Part shown: positions 47,271-59,286 of the stretch, one piece after another
Layout: each line of letters starts with the position of its first letter
Position numbering within the stretch: position 1 is the first letter of the stretch
Assembly: GCA_907163375.1 (NCBI GenBank)
Contig: CAJQUW010005303.1
Coordinates: 248,001-312,000 of the forward strand
Source: Prostheceraeus crozeri
Lineage: Eukaryota > Platyhelminthes > Polycladida > Euryleptidae
Reading direction: 5' to 3'
DNA: 64,000 bases
Made by a program: the position numbers and the translations under genes
The notes under the pieces: model-generated
The model's input: only the letters and a program-made list of their open reading frames with translations
Told to the model about the DNA's origin: nothing
Databases searched by the model: none

Positions 47271-49860
47271 GGCTTATTATCCTCATGAATTCGCATTACA
47301 TTATCAGTGCAAATTGATAAAACAAATTAATCATTTTGTAAAATTGATCAAAGGTTCTTGAAAATCATTCGCTGTGACTGTCTGCTTTCAGCATGAAATC
47401 AAAAATATTTCTTAAAGCAGAATATGATTTTGCAGGTCCGGCCGCCTCAGATAAAATGACATCAGAAGTGGTGGACCACAATGTAATCTTCTGTTTCAGA
47501 AAGCAGTTAAAATTTTGTGCTGAAGAATGACGACTGTGTCGAATGATCTTTTGGAAAAGCTTTATTTTCATCGGAATATAGATCATTAAGATAATGATAT
47601 TGAAATCCATTTTGAACAAAATCAAATACATACTATTAACTAAATTGCTTTTTTCTATGAATTAATCAAAGTACGAAATAGTGGATGTTATTGATTATAA
47701 TTGAAAATTCGAGCATTCAATGAAACTCAAATTCCTGGGCAAACAGTAAGCCTATTTGAAACTAGTATTATAAAGGGCAATTATTTCAAGTAGTATTTCC
47801 GGGAAAAAACTACCCAGCCCAATAATTACCGGCAATAATTACGAGCCGTATCTAAATAGAAAATTAGCCACTGGAAATTTTACATGACTATTTGCAGCTG
47901 GTAAATTAATAGGCCATTTAGTAAGAGCAATGTTCTTGAAAGTAAAGAATTGTGCTTGATATGATGCAAATAGACTCATCAACAAAATTTTACAAAGTAG
48001 GCCCCATGCTCTCTGATATCTCAGAAATTGTTAAGCTAAATGAAATTCAAACTCAATATAATTAATATTAATGCTTTTAATTGATATCAATACTAAAGCT
48101 GCATGCGATCAGTAAATCAATATAAAATTTTTAGTTCCGCTTGAATGGCAGAATTTTGGAAAGTAAAAATAAGGCCATGTTAGTCTTTATATGATGATGT
48201 ATCTCATGAATATTTGGTCGTTCAGGCCTCATCGGAGGATAAGAGAGAGAGAGAAAGAGATCAAAGTTAACTAATTAAAGATTTTCAAAAATATGACTTA
48301 GATCGTTGTAAAGTTCATTGAGAAAGGATACAAACCAGGTAACATTGCAATAATCCACGGATGCGGTCTGAATATGAAAATTCATGAGTAAGATCCACAT
48401 GCATGCAAAAAATAGCAGTGATTTTTTTACTATGACATGAAATTGTTTGGCTAGACAAGATAAAAAATAGTAGATAATGCATAATCGGAAAAGGATAAGT
48501 AGATTGTGTTCTTGTACAACCAGTGACAATGTGTCAAATTGTATATTACGACATGTTCTTACAGCATACCTGAATTTGAAAATTTAAAAAACACCATTAA
48601 ACTATAAAATATGGAAAATGGAAAACCTGCACTTATCTTCATACGTGATTTGACGAAAATGTTTGACATAATATTTGTGTGTTTTTTAGAAGTGCAGAAA
48701 AGATGACCTGAAGATAGATAAATTGTCAGATAAAAATGCTCTGTGGATAAACGTATGTTTTTACACGATACCACATTGTGAGTGGCACTATTTTTAATAA
48801 ATTCAAATGCGTACTTATGACATAGTTATCCTTTTCAACATCAACTCCGATGACTGAATTCGCAAGAATAATAATAACATTGGAATAGCATAATATCATC
48901 ATGTAAGTAGTAATTGCATGTAGTAATTTGTGGATTCATTCAAGTTTCTTAAACAGTAAGATAATTCTCCATGGCAAAATTGTTCTTAAGAAGAACTTCT
49001 CATTTAAAAGCTAAGTTTAGTTATTTACTTAGTTCTTGCCAAGTTTAGAAAATAGCTCAGAAAGTCGATTCGTAAATAGAAGCACATGTGAATGCACACA
49101 AATAATTGTTGAAAAATAATTTTCAAATTTAACTTTTGTTATCCGAATCACGAAAACTCAAAAAGAAGTTAAGCACTGAATGCTTATTTTCTCAATCAGT
49201 GTGACGCGATAATAACTGATTATTACACATGATCGGCGAATGCGGACGCGACTTGTTGATATGAGCCGCACAAGGTCATGAACTTTTGCATCCGCATCAG
49301 ATTGAATTTGTGTGATGAAATTTCAATATCAGAATAATTGATGGAAGCCTTTCTTTTCTGTAAAAGGATAGAAATCATTCCCACTTGTGGTAGAGTTCCC
49401 TTAGGACTTCTAACTGTCATCCCTTGAAACTATCAGAAGAAGAAACGCGTCAGAAACTCCTACAGTTATTATAAAATGTCTTCGAACATATAATAATAAT
49501 TATATATTATTATAACTTAATAACATGTTAAAATATGTTCGCAATTTCTTTAATTCAATATCTGAATATTGAGCAATTTGCAACAATTCCAAATTGAATG
49601 ATACACCTACCAGTATACGTATAATTACAGTTTATAACTATTACACTAATGACGACGAGACAATTAATGTTTTCATTTTCCATTCTTGCAAGAATTAGAT
49701 TTTATTACTAAATTAAGTAGTAATTAGTAATACTAATTATTTAGAGTTTTTGAATGATTAGCAATATTTTCATTCCCTAATTTTGCTCATGAAATTTCAG
49801 TTTTGATACCATAAAGATCTACAGAAATTTAATAGACTACAATTCTAAATATCATGGAAT
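47271..49860. other. No gene seen
   Basis: About 2.6 kb of AT-rich intergenic sequence with a short GA microsatellite at 48243-48262. No exon, RNA gene or transposon end recognised. Confidence 0.4.
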
Positions 49861-50064
49861 TTACAATTCTAACAATATGGCAATCACAAACTTTTCTGCA
49901 TACATTTTCTCAGCTGCTTCATGAACTCCAAACTCTGTCGGTATTTGTTGATTATGGTGACTAAATAATTCACCGTCGAACAGGTCTATGTGCGATGATG
50001 AAAAGGCTGTACTACGTAGCAGTTCAACGATCTGGCAAACTTGGTTCAAGCATTGTGTATGCAC
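49861..50064 (-). CDS. Doubtful minus-strand exon, unrecognised
   Basis: The minus-strand frame reads CQIVELLRSTAFSSSHIDLF, DGELFSHHNQQIPTEFGVHE, AAEKMYAEKFV and ends at TAA. The composition is more protein-like than other frames nearby, and TTTGCCAG could be its acceptor. No family recognised and no partner exon found; it may be chance. Confidence 0.2.
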   Translation of the reverse strand: MHTQCLNQVCQIVELLRSTAFSSSHIDLFDGELFSHHNQQIPTEFGVHEAAEKMYAEKFVIAILLEL

Positions 50065-50576
50065 AATATGAGATGGTGGTTACCGGTTAGTAGGTGATCT
50101 TTATCTACATTGTTAAACAGTGCCAAGAACATAATTTTCAATGTTTCTCAAACTTCTCTCCAATGTGAACCAATCATTTAATTTAATAGATGAACTTTAG
50201 AAAATTCTACATAGTTTTAGACAGACAAATACATATCCTACACTTCATGGGACAAATACATTTAGAGTAATACTATAATATACTATTTAATAAATACTTC
50301 AATTATCATCATGTCGCAGAAAATTGGATTAAAATCTGAAAACTGCTTAAATTTGACGCACTCTATAATGAAATTTTTGAGTAGAATTGCATAAACAGAT
50401 CGCCATCACTTTAGTGACTTTATCTACTCTATGATCATTTGCAGCAGTTCTGAATGGCATAAGTGGGGTACTGATTGTGTGCATCGTGCATGTTTCCCTA
50501 CAGTAGGCCTATAGAGTCCATTTTTGTTAAGTGCTCCATTTATTTTTTCATCGGGAAAATACAGTATGCTACAGTA
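50065..50576. other. No gene seen
   Basis: AT-rich spacer. Confidence 0.35.
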
Positions 50577-50682
50577 GATCAACAGCGGCAATAATTTCTT
50601 CGGATACAAATTTTTTATTGAAATTTTATACAAACTTTATTAAAATTTGTATCCGAAGAAGTTATTCTCGCTCTTGATCTGA
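50577..50682. repeat. Short foldback, ~38-bp arms
   Basis: GATCAACAGCGGCAATAATT TCTTCGGATACAAATTTT pairs with the inverse near 50645-50682 with about four mismatches around a ~30-base AT-rich loop. Could be a tiny MITE or a hairpin RNA; nothing decides. Confidence 0.7.
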
Positions 50683-53239
50683 CATTCCCGGATACGTGAA
50701 CTACATTATGATTCCATGCAGCATGTTATAACAACAAAATTGCGTTTGACAAAATATATAGAAGCAATATTATACGAATGAATATAGCTAAGCATGGTGG
50801 AGTAAGTAGAGTCAGCGGATTAACAGCTCATCATTAATTACGTCCTCAATGTAAATGCACTTTCGATTTCACCAAGCGCTAATATCTATCCACAATTAAG
50901 TAAGCTTATGTCAAATAATATTGAGCTTGCGAGTTCAATTTAAATTTTAAAAATTTGAATAGCTTTTTGCAATAAGTTACAATTAAGTGGTTGCTGCTAT
51001 GAAAAATTGCAATTTGATCGATTGATTTATGTTGTATTGGGGAAGTTGACTGAATTGCTAACATAATGCCGTCGAAACCGTCACACTCACCATCGTTTGA
51101 AAAGCATCCCACTTTCAGAGATTTATTTCGATACTAAGCACTAAACGCATCTTATTCACAAATTGATCGCTCTCATGATTTTGATTAGGAACTATTTGGT
51201 GCATTGCTTATTTATATCACAATGCTTTTCGATAGCTTTTAAACTATATTTTGTGCTTTGTATATCAGTATATCCGTCGTGCACAGCATTTCTTGCACCC
51301 TAATTCAGAGAGCGGTGTAGGCGATGCATAAGAAGAGTACGTAGAATTCAACATAGCAAAGTGCGTCAAGGTAACAAAGTTAAAAAAAACAGGCTAATGA
51401 CTAGTTAATTTTCAATAGGTACAGAATATGATTTAAAAGAAAATTTTTATATCCTAAAATGTCTAAAGATTTTAAAAATACTTACTAGAAGGACAAACAA
51501 TGCTTCTCCTCTCCTCATGTGTAATGAATTGGCGAGTAAGTCGTTCTGTTCAAAATTATGCTTATCACTTATATATTGAAAAGATCCTATTTAACAGTCT
51601 GTCCATTCAGATGATAAGAGGACAGGTCTGTTTCCAATCAGAATACCAGATCTAGCTAACACAGAGGGATTACGCTACCTAAAATCTAACAGGTGTGTAA
51701 GAGAATTAATATTAGACTTTTGAGTGTCAATTTAACATGATTCCATGAAAATTTATTTTTGAAAAGTGAAGCCTGAAGTGACAACTTCAGGGTATTTCCC
51801 AAAGGCAGTCAAGATTTCGTGATTGTACTGTATACTCGAATAGCAATTAAGTGTCTTTGAATTCAAGAAAGAAAATAGAAAATAAAGTAAAGAGAAAAGA
51901 AGATATCAAAAAATATGCAGCCATGTTTTATGGCCAACTGTGTACGTTTAAAGAAATACAGTGCACTCTGGATAAGTGGGACAAAAATTAAGAAATATTT
52001 CTAACACGTAAAACCGTCCGGTTAAGAAGGAGAAATGTTTGTTTTACTAAGAATTTAGCTATTTTTTGCGAAAAACTGGATATGAAATTCTACATAAGTG
52101 ATTTTAGTTTATTTTATAACCAAAACCGCATTTGTGCTCTTGCCACTTGTTGCTCTTAAGCACTGTGGTAGTGCAGCGTAACAAAAAATCATTCTCTTCT
52201 CCACGGTCGCATTGCATGTGAAGGAGAGAAATTTTTAAATTTGAGCCTCCGTTTTCTTTTTGCCACTGAGACGCAGTTTAAAGCAATTGCTGTTCATATA
52301 ATTTAAACAAAATTCCTATGAATTAATTTATGCGTCATTTCCAAGCGCAGTATGTCAATGAGTCAACACGCTCTCTCTTGAAGGAGATGCTGAACTCATC
52401 AGGGCTTCTGTAATCCTCCGAGTAGCGGAAGATAAAAAGTAGTTGTCATTAGATTCCTTTCTTCTTTAGATAGAAGTTTCATTTCATTTCACTGTTGACC
52501 AATAGGCTTCAACTATTTTTCCGTGTTTTTACAACTCTTTTTATAAATAACCTACATATGACAGATAACTTTTCATATTCAGAATAAAACACAGATGATT
52601 TTCTTTCTTTCTTAACACGTTCTCTCGACGTTGCCGACATCTAACACTGGACAGCTGGGCAACTGTGATGTTTTCTGATCTCAATTTCAACCAAATCAGA
52701 AGAGTAATTGCAAATATCGATTGCAAGCGCACTTTTCTTGAATTTAACTCGGCGCATCGTGTTATCAATACATTTAATCCAGTGTATAATCAATAGTAAT
52801 ATATTTAATAGTATCGTGTAATCAATACATTTGCCGTCTGCTGAGCATGACTGGTAGCACCAGTCATAAGCATTTGGTGCTGTTGACCTACAAACTCGAC
52901 ATTTGCAAGCATGGCGCGTGACTGGTACAATCAGTCATCTGTCCCGAAAAGGTTGACCTTTCCGGTCGGCTAGTAAAATGCTCAATCGCTCAGCGGCGGC
53001 TAAATATATACACTATTGTAACAAAACTGATTACCAGAAAAATTATTTATACACTCGACGACAAAATGTGCGCCCCAACCCAAGTATAATGCAGGAAACC
53101 TCTTCTGACCACATACTATTAATTGCGTCAGACACAAACACATAATGTAGCAGAATGAACTTACACAAATTAATTCATGACAAAAAGAATGTAAATAATG
53201 ATTTAGTCCAGCAACATCTACTTGCTGCTGGTTAATATT
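50683..53239. other. No gene seen
   Basis: About 2.5 kb of AT-rich sequence with chance frames only. Confidence 0.4.
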
Positions 53240-53420
53240 TTGTTGCTCCACATTTGTTCTTGATCACATGATTCCAACCTCCCAGGCATGGAATTGACAA
53301 TCCTTGACAAGAGGTTCTGCAAATCTGAAAAATCTCTTAACTCTGGCCCACAAGTTTAGATGTGGTACTTTGTTCTTGCACCTGCGCTTCTTCAGGAGTG
53401 GTTCTATATTACCGCAAGTT
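53240..53420 (-). mobile_element. Tc1-like transposase C-terminal fragment
   Basis: The minus-strand reading NLLSRIVNSMPGRLE matches the conserved C-terminal L..LV.SMP.R...VI block of Tc1-like transposases. The DDE core was not seen. A terminal-repeat-like ACACTCGACGACAAAATG lies at about 53051. Confidence 0.5.
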
Positions 53421-54550
53421 CTATATCAGATTTGCATGGGGTGAAGCCATGATAAGACTCGCGAACCTCTGGACTTCGAGTGGGTCTTAGCCTACTCATA
53501 GAAATTAACAGTTATCTATTATGTTTTCATTGATATGGCATGGTGCATTCCCTTGCTGTAGCTGTCCATTCAGGTATCTCTTCAGTAGGAAATGGATGCA
53601 TTGTGTTTCTACCCGACGCATAGTGATGTATGTGGTCAGAAAAGGTTTTCACATTATGCTTGGGGTGGGGGCGTTCATTTATTTGTCGAGCGTACATCAC
53701 ATTCCGGATAAGCGGAACGGTTTGCGATCGAGATTTCTCTCCGCTTATCTGGAGTTCCCGCTTAAGCAGATTAGCAAATTTCGAGCTCATTTTAGCCTGA
53801 ACTATGTGAGCCATAGAGATGTGAACTAAATTTTCGGTCTTCTATTGATTGCAACACTTGCCTCCACATGCCATCTCATATTAAGGTTTATTAAGTGTCA
53901 AGCAAGTAAGCCTATTTTGATCGATAAATGGGCTATTGTAGAATTATTGTACATTATTGCTACATTAATTAATTGATAATTAATAACTTTACGTTCCTTA
54001 TAGTTCCTTATAGTAAATTACGTTCCTCCATACGTAGGCTGCGTTTTATGCATATCCTTCGAATCAAAAAAAATATACAGAGGTGACCAAGGTTTATGAG
54101 TCATGAAAAGTTGACAACGACGAACATTCACGATTCGCTCAGTGATTAATTCAGTGGTGAGAACTCGCATATTTAATTTTCAAATTGGCGAGTAGACCTG
54201 AACAATTAATCACTTCCTCGCGGTAAATTTAGCACTAGTTCCATAGGTTGCATCTTGACAAAACAATATGAGGTCTGCATGTAATGATGACGACGCGGTA
54301 GTCATTGATATAGAATATGCTTCAAATACAAGTTATCTCTGAGATCGATAAGCTGTTCGCCTATCTTGTAGCAATACAACATTTCTGAAAAGTGCAAATA
54401 TAAATATGAATAGTAAAATATAAACAAAACAAGTTGTTTTGAAAATGACAATGATGAAGGTCAGAATAATAAACAACAGTGATTGTTTGTTGGATTATTA
54501 ATGGGATACCAAATTTGGTCGATAAAAAAATAACTGTGAAATTCGACAAG
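53421..54550. other. No gene seen
   Basis: Scanned for further threonyl-tRNA synthetase exons without success; AT-rich. Confidence 0.4.
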
Positions 54551-54755
54551 CACATTGAATAAGAAAGTTCGCAATGCCCAGCTATCACAGTACAATTTCA
54601 TCCTTGTAATCGGAGAACGAGAAAGGGATAACGGAACAGTGAGTGTTCGTACAAGGGATCAGAAGGTGCATGGAGAACATTCTGTGGATCACGTTATTAA
54701 GCGGTTCAAAGCATTAGCAGAAGGCTATGTGAATGACGCAGAAGAAAAGTTTTAA
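54551..54755 (+). CDS. TARS1: Threonyl-tRNA synthetase, last exon
   Basis: One leftover base, then TLNKKVRNAQLSQYNFILVI, GERERDNGTVSVRTRDQKVH, GEHSVDHVIKRFKAL ending DAEEKF and TAA. This is the C-terminal anticodon-binding domain of the eukaryotic cytosolic enzyme, which charges tRNA-Thr; the human protein ends QAEEEF. AATAAA follows at 54805-54810, 50 bp after the stop, so the 3' end looks genuine. The acceptor just before (CGACAAG) is weak, without a pyrimidine tract, and no earlier exon was found in the window. A 5'-truncated retrocopy therefore cannot be excluded, although there is no poly-A tract. Confidence 0.8.
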
Positions 54756-54804
54756 AGAGATTTTTCTCATTGTTTGAATTTTCCAGTGACAACCATTACA
54801 GATG

Positions 54805-54810
54805 AATAAA
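54805..54810 (+). terminator. Poly(A) signal of the TARS1 exon
   Basis: AATAAA 50 bp downstream of the TARS1 stop codon. Confidence 0.6.
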
Positions 54811-55284
54811 TTATCCAGAATTGCCATATATAATGCTGCTTTACAAAGTGAACGGAAAGGAAACAAGCGAATTGACATTTTCAATGAACTGAATGTCTTT
54901 AGCCCAATTTAAACAGAACAATGAACTGAGTAAAATACCAAAATCGAAAAATCAACGAGGAACTGAGAAAATGGCCTCAATCGCATACACTGTTTGCATG
55001 ACCTTGCGGACACCCTCTAGTTGAAATGTGTAAGAACTGCTATAATGGCTACAGATAAATACTAAATGAAGTCGTTGGCTATTTCAAAGTCTGAATTAGT
55101 AAACTGTAGATAGTGTCAGATGGAGCTTGCCGCGCAATGCGACGCTGGTCAGCATCTATAACATCTTCAAAGGAAAGGGTTATGAGGTCAATCTCCTAGT
55201 TAATTCTTGCACAAAGTCCTTCTCAAAGAATAGCTTCCTCGTTTATAAGTTTGGCTGTTTTTCGCCCCGCCAGATGCCTTCCAT
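54811..55284. other. No gene seen
   Basis: Spacer between the TARS1 3' end and the CACTA-type MITE. Confidence 0.4.
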
Positions 55285-55749
55285 CACTAGGTGACATGCC
55301 ACGCGTAATTCACGCATAACTATGGAACACCCCAAACATCCGTGGTTAAGGACATTCTATTCTTCTGCTCACGTACATGCGCGCTGCACTAAGAGTCAGA
55401 AATCACTTGATCTGATGCTGTTACAACATGGGGAATGTTTATGAATACGAGCAGGCGAGCGTTTATAGTTTGCGCGTCGTCTACGGTTGTCTGCGATGCC
55501 GTTTGAACCACAGATGAACCGCTAAGCTAATGCTGTCTTCCATGAGCATGAATTTGAGGTCCTATCACATTGTTTAGCCTCTGATACATGCAGACACATG
55601 AGACGCAAAGTCTATATAACATGACTGCCAACTATAGGCCTACTAACTTATATAACAGATGTTGCAGCAATGTCCCGCATAGCCACGGATGTTTAGGGTC
55701 ATGTGTAATTACTAATTACGCGTGATTGAGCGTGGCGTGTCACCTAGTG
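55285..55749. mobile_element. CACTA-type MITE, copy 2 (465 bp)
   Basis: Same family as 42692-43139: CACTAGGTGACATGCCACGC at the left, GCGTGTCACCTAGTG at the right, flanked by AT. Internal text (GAGGTCCTATCACATTG, CAGACACATGAGACGC) matches copy 1 closely over the full length, with an extra TAATTACTAATTACG repeat near the right end. Confidence 0.82.
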
Positions 55750-56246
55750 ATGATTGGTATGTTGGACTAAAAACCGCTTCCAGATTCATTTGCTACCTTT
55801 TGTCCTCAAAAATTCCAAAAAAATTATTTTCGGTTAGGTTCTGCTATGTTTCCCCAGGCTTAGGGAGACTTTCCACATCGTGCATTCGATATGGTTGGCC
55901 TGGCCCCCCATGTGTTATAGGTTGGAGGTTAGAGGCCGAAACACGTCTGCTTCATGCAGCCACATGGTTCATCCCTGATGACTCCGTACATAGCAAACTT
56001 AATTTTGGTTTCTTATTTTCACTATTTGTTACTTTTAAGCTAGCTTCTTGTTAAGTCCATGATGAACTCTCATTTTGGTTCTTAGATTGCAAAAATAAAA
56101 TAATTTTAATTTATTTCCCTTCCCGTCAGAAGTTGGGTCGGCTAGCCTTTATTCGTACTTCAATCCGCACTCTATGCAGTTAGTATCAATTTGTATTCAT
56201 TCGTTCATGACTTTTAGTTATACTTGATTATTAAAAGGGTTCTCCA
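55750..56246. other. No gene; retroelement-like phrase
   Basis: GAGGCCGAAACACGTCTGC at about 55930 resembles the CAGGCCGAAACATGTC of the SINE at 47.2 kb, so this may be a worn copy of that family. Confidence 0.35.
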
Positions 56247-56460
56247 CTAGGGTAGTTGTTTAACTTTGTTATCTTCCGTTTCCAGGATCCCTCGAATTTT
56301 TTCGACCGTGTCGTGCCTTAATTCGATCACAGAATTCAATGTCGACCGAACGATGCTTATGGATATAATGGGAAAATTCCGGTGAACTCGGTCGTCACTC
56401 GGCATACGTTTGATGAAAACCAGAAATTTCGTTTTGATATCAATTTTGTTCATGTAACCA
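56247..56460 (-). CDS. Doubtful minus-strand terminal exon, unrecognised
   Basis: The minus-strand frame after TATATTATAG reads GYMNKIDIKTKFLVFIKRMP, FPIISISIVRSTLNSVIEL, RHDTVEKIRGILETEDNKVK and a TAG stop. CG-containing codons make it stand out from the AT-rich flanks. No family recognised; it could be a 3' terminal exon or chance. Confidence 0.25.
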
Positions 56461-59164
56461 TCTATAATATATTAGAAGTAAAAATGGGGTACAAAATATT
56501 AAGAAAGTGAAAGTCCGCTGAGAAAGCAGGATATTTGCTTGTGAGAAGGAGACCTCCTTTGGACATCTTGTTTGGAATAAATATACAGCCAACGTCACAA
56601 CTAAATGAGCGTAGATTTCAGCGTATTGCTGCCTCGTCCAAGAAATGATGATGGATCTGATTTATTAGCATTTCCGGAGTAGAATCCATTGAAGTCCAAT
56701 CTGCAAGAGTAAAATCGAGAAGATAAATTATCATAATCGTAATCAGTACACAGGTGTCATGTGAAAGATATTGCATACTTGAATTGATATTTTTATATTT
56801 CAAAACCTTCCATTTTGATTACCTTGGATCTCATCATTTTAAAATCAAATTAAGCACATCTTATACAAACACGGAAGGTCATGGATAAGACATATCAAGC
56901 ACTCGTCGAAGCTTTCAAAAGCCTCGTACATCAGGAAAAGAACGAAATCAACCAAGTTTGAAAAGATAAATGACTTGTTGGTACTTGTGCAATCACTGAT
57001 TCTACACAAACGGGCAAACTCATGAACACCAAGTTGAAGTCCGTTGCATCATTCTTCAAGCAGAGTTGCATAAATAACTTGTTGCGAAATACAGCAATAC
57101 GATGTTACTCTTATGCGTCATTACAGTATTGTATGTGTATGTTGATTTATCTGTCTTATAATTTAAAAATGGTTGTAACATCGCACAATCTACAACTGTG
57201 ATATTTTCTGTTTGTTGCTATGTTTATTATTCAATTTGAATACAAAATGTTATTGTAACCAATTTATATGAGCTACCAGTGGGTCTTGAAGTGTAATCGT
57301 CTTTTTTATTAATATTTTTGAATTCTCATAAAGGAACAATTATTGGCAGCCTAATTAATGTAGGCAAAGACAGTCACATTAGCATGACTATCAGTTTACA
57401 TCTGCATGTATATTCCGCACATTTACAGGCACTACAAATGTTCACCGCTCATTGTGATCTGAATAAAAATTCTTTTCTTTCTTTACAAGCCACCAATTTA
57501 ATGAGAAAGCTATGACATCTCGCTATATAGTAGCAATGTTCTGTGGATGCTCAATGCTGTTACTGTGCACTCAGCTCATGGTGCAAACTTTCTCAATGGT
57601 CTACTGCAACTTGGAATAAATTTTAAGGCTATCACTTAGAATGCTTTCTAGAATATTTTGCCTGGTTAATTACTGAAGTCATCTATGATTCTTACATCGC
57701 TCAGCGAAATCGCTGAGGTGATAGGTCCGCAAGTGATTCTCAACCAAGAGTGCACTAGAATGTCACGAAACTGCAGGAGTGCCGTATCTCTATCAAATTT
57801 TTCACATAAATGTAAAATAGAATAATCAGTATCATTTAAAAGAAACGCCGAAACATCAGGAGACCAACTTACAAACAAGTAATTTGAAGAAATTGTCACC
57901 CTGAGTATATTAGTTGTTAACAAACAGTCAAGAAAGTATCTATAAATTAATTCTATACAATATTAAATGTACAATCAATACAATGCCAAGAACCCCCAAA
58001 AGGAAAAAAATAATGAACATTATATAAAAAATATTTTTGAGAAATGTGGCTCGAAATGCAGCTATAGTCATTTGCTGCTTCTATCACGACGGCAGTGGGA
58101 AAAGTAGCCAGTGTCATCTGTAATAAACACATGTCGCAGGTAGTTCTATCAAGAAATGTAGTTACTAATCGTGCAGGATGAATGCCCGTACTTTTTGTGG
58201 CAATGTTTATGACTTTATAAAGAAACCTGGTCTCGATTGATATATACCAGGTTATGAAATTTTGTGAGATGTGTTTATTATATTTACTATTATTTTTGAG
58301 ATATGAAATGTCATAATTCGTTTCCATGAAGATGTAAGTTCCAGTGATAATAACCAAAATGAATTTGTGCATAGCATCGTGAATAACTGGGTATTGTAAT
58401 TCACATAATCTTCTCGCCTTTTCTAATGTGGTGCTGATCTGAAGACCGTGCATGGATAGTATTCCGCACTAGAGGAGTGCAACCGAATCCGACTGTCCGA
58501 TCGGATTCCTTCGGATTCATTCTCGGTTTGAAGAGTCGCACGGTTCCTACCGAATGCCGGAGAAAAAGATTTCAGGACTTTTTAAGAACTTTTTAAACTT
58601 ATAAATTGTAACTTTAGTTATATTTCTTCCTATTTCCTGAGTTTAGAAGGTGATACATGATTAAATCAAGTAAAATATATGATCTATGGATATTTTATTA
58701 CTTTAATATGCAACAAGAATCTGAAAGCTTAGAATATCTCGTAGTAACAGGCAATCAACATACCGATAAAATATATGCGCAAACAACTAAATTTTTCAGA
58801 ATCAATCAAGTAGTTAAGAACGTCATCATGCTAAAAGCAATAACAATATTTGGTATATCTGCATGAAACAATTACTTACATACTTTTCAATGGGATATAG
58901 AGCATTTAATGGAAACAGATTAATTGAAAAAATGTGTGTGCATATCAAAATAATTGAAATCGATTTATTTCATGAAAGGAAGTGTTATGGAGATTGGAAC
59001 GACACAATATAAACCTACATTCTGCATGCATAATAGCATTTCGCTGAAAGAATAAAAATCAAAGGAGCGATATAGCTTTCTTTATACCGGGCAAACGGTA
59101 CCCAGTGCCTCAGTCTGTTCAACTAACAGCTCCCGCTAACCTTCAATAAATTTTCTCTCCAGAT
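56461..59164. other. No gene supported
   Basis: AT-rich. The minus-strand frame at 57953-58453 is the longest nearby, but no motif or splice site fixes it. 58470-58550 has repeated TCCGAATCCGAC/TCGGATTC phrases, partly mirrored at 59280-59345. Confidence 0.35.
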
Positions 59165-59286
59165 CGAGTTCCAATTTCCACTTTCTTCCATTGGTTTTAA
59201 ACCTTTCCTTATCGCGTTTGTTTTCCTTCAAGTATAGCTTTGGAATTTCCGGGACTTTTCCAGGATTTCCAGGACCGATAGGAACC
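59165..59286 (-). mobile_element. hAT end fragment
   Basis: The minus strand reads CAGGGTTCCTATCGGTCCTG GAAATCCTGGAAAAGTCC, a common form of hAT terminus with repeated TCCTGGAAA. The other end was not found. Confidence 0.5.

Noticed and set aside
53521-53829. 102-residue plus-strand frame and its minus-strand mirror
   Set aside because: No motif; next to a Tc1 fragment but not alignable to transposase by eye.
57666-58453. Minus-strand frames considered as a chemoreceptor-like membrane protein
   Set aside because: Hydrophobic stretches only; no diagnostic motif and no consistent splice structure.
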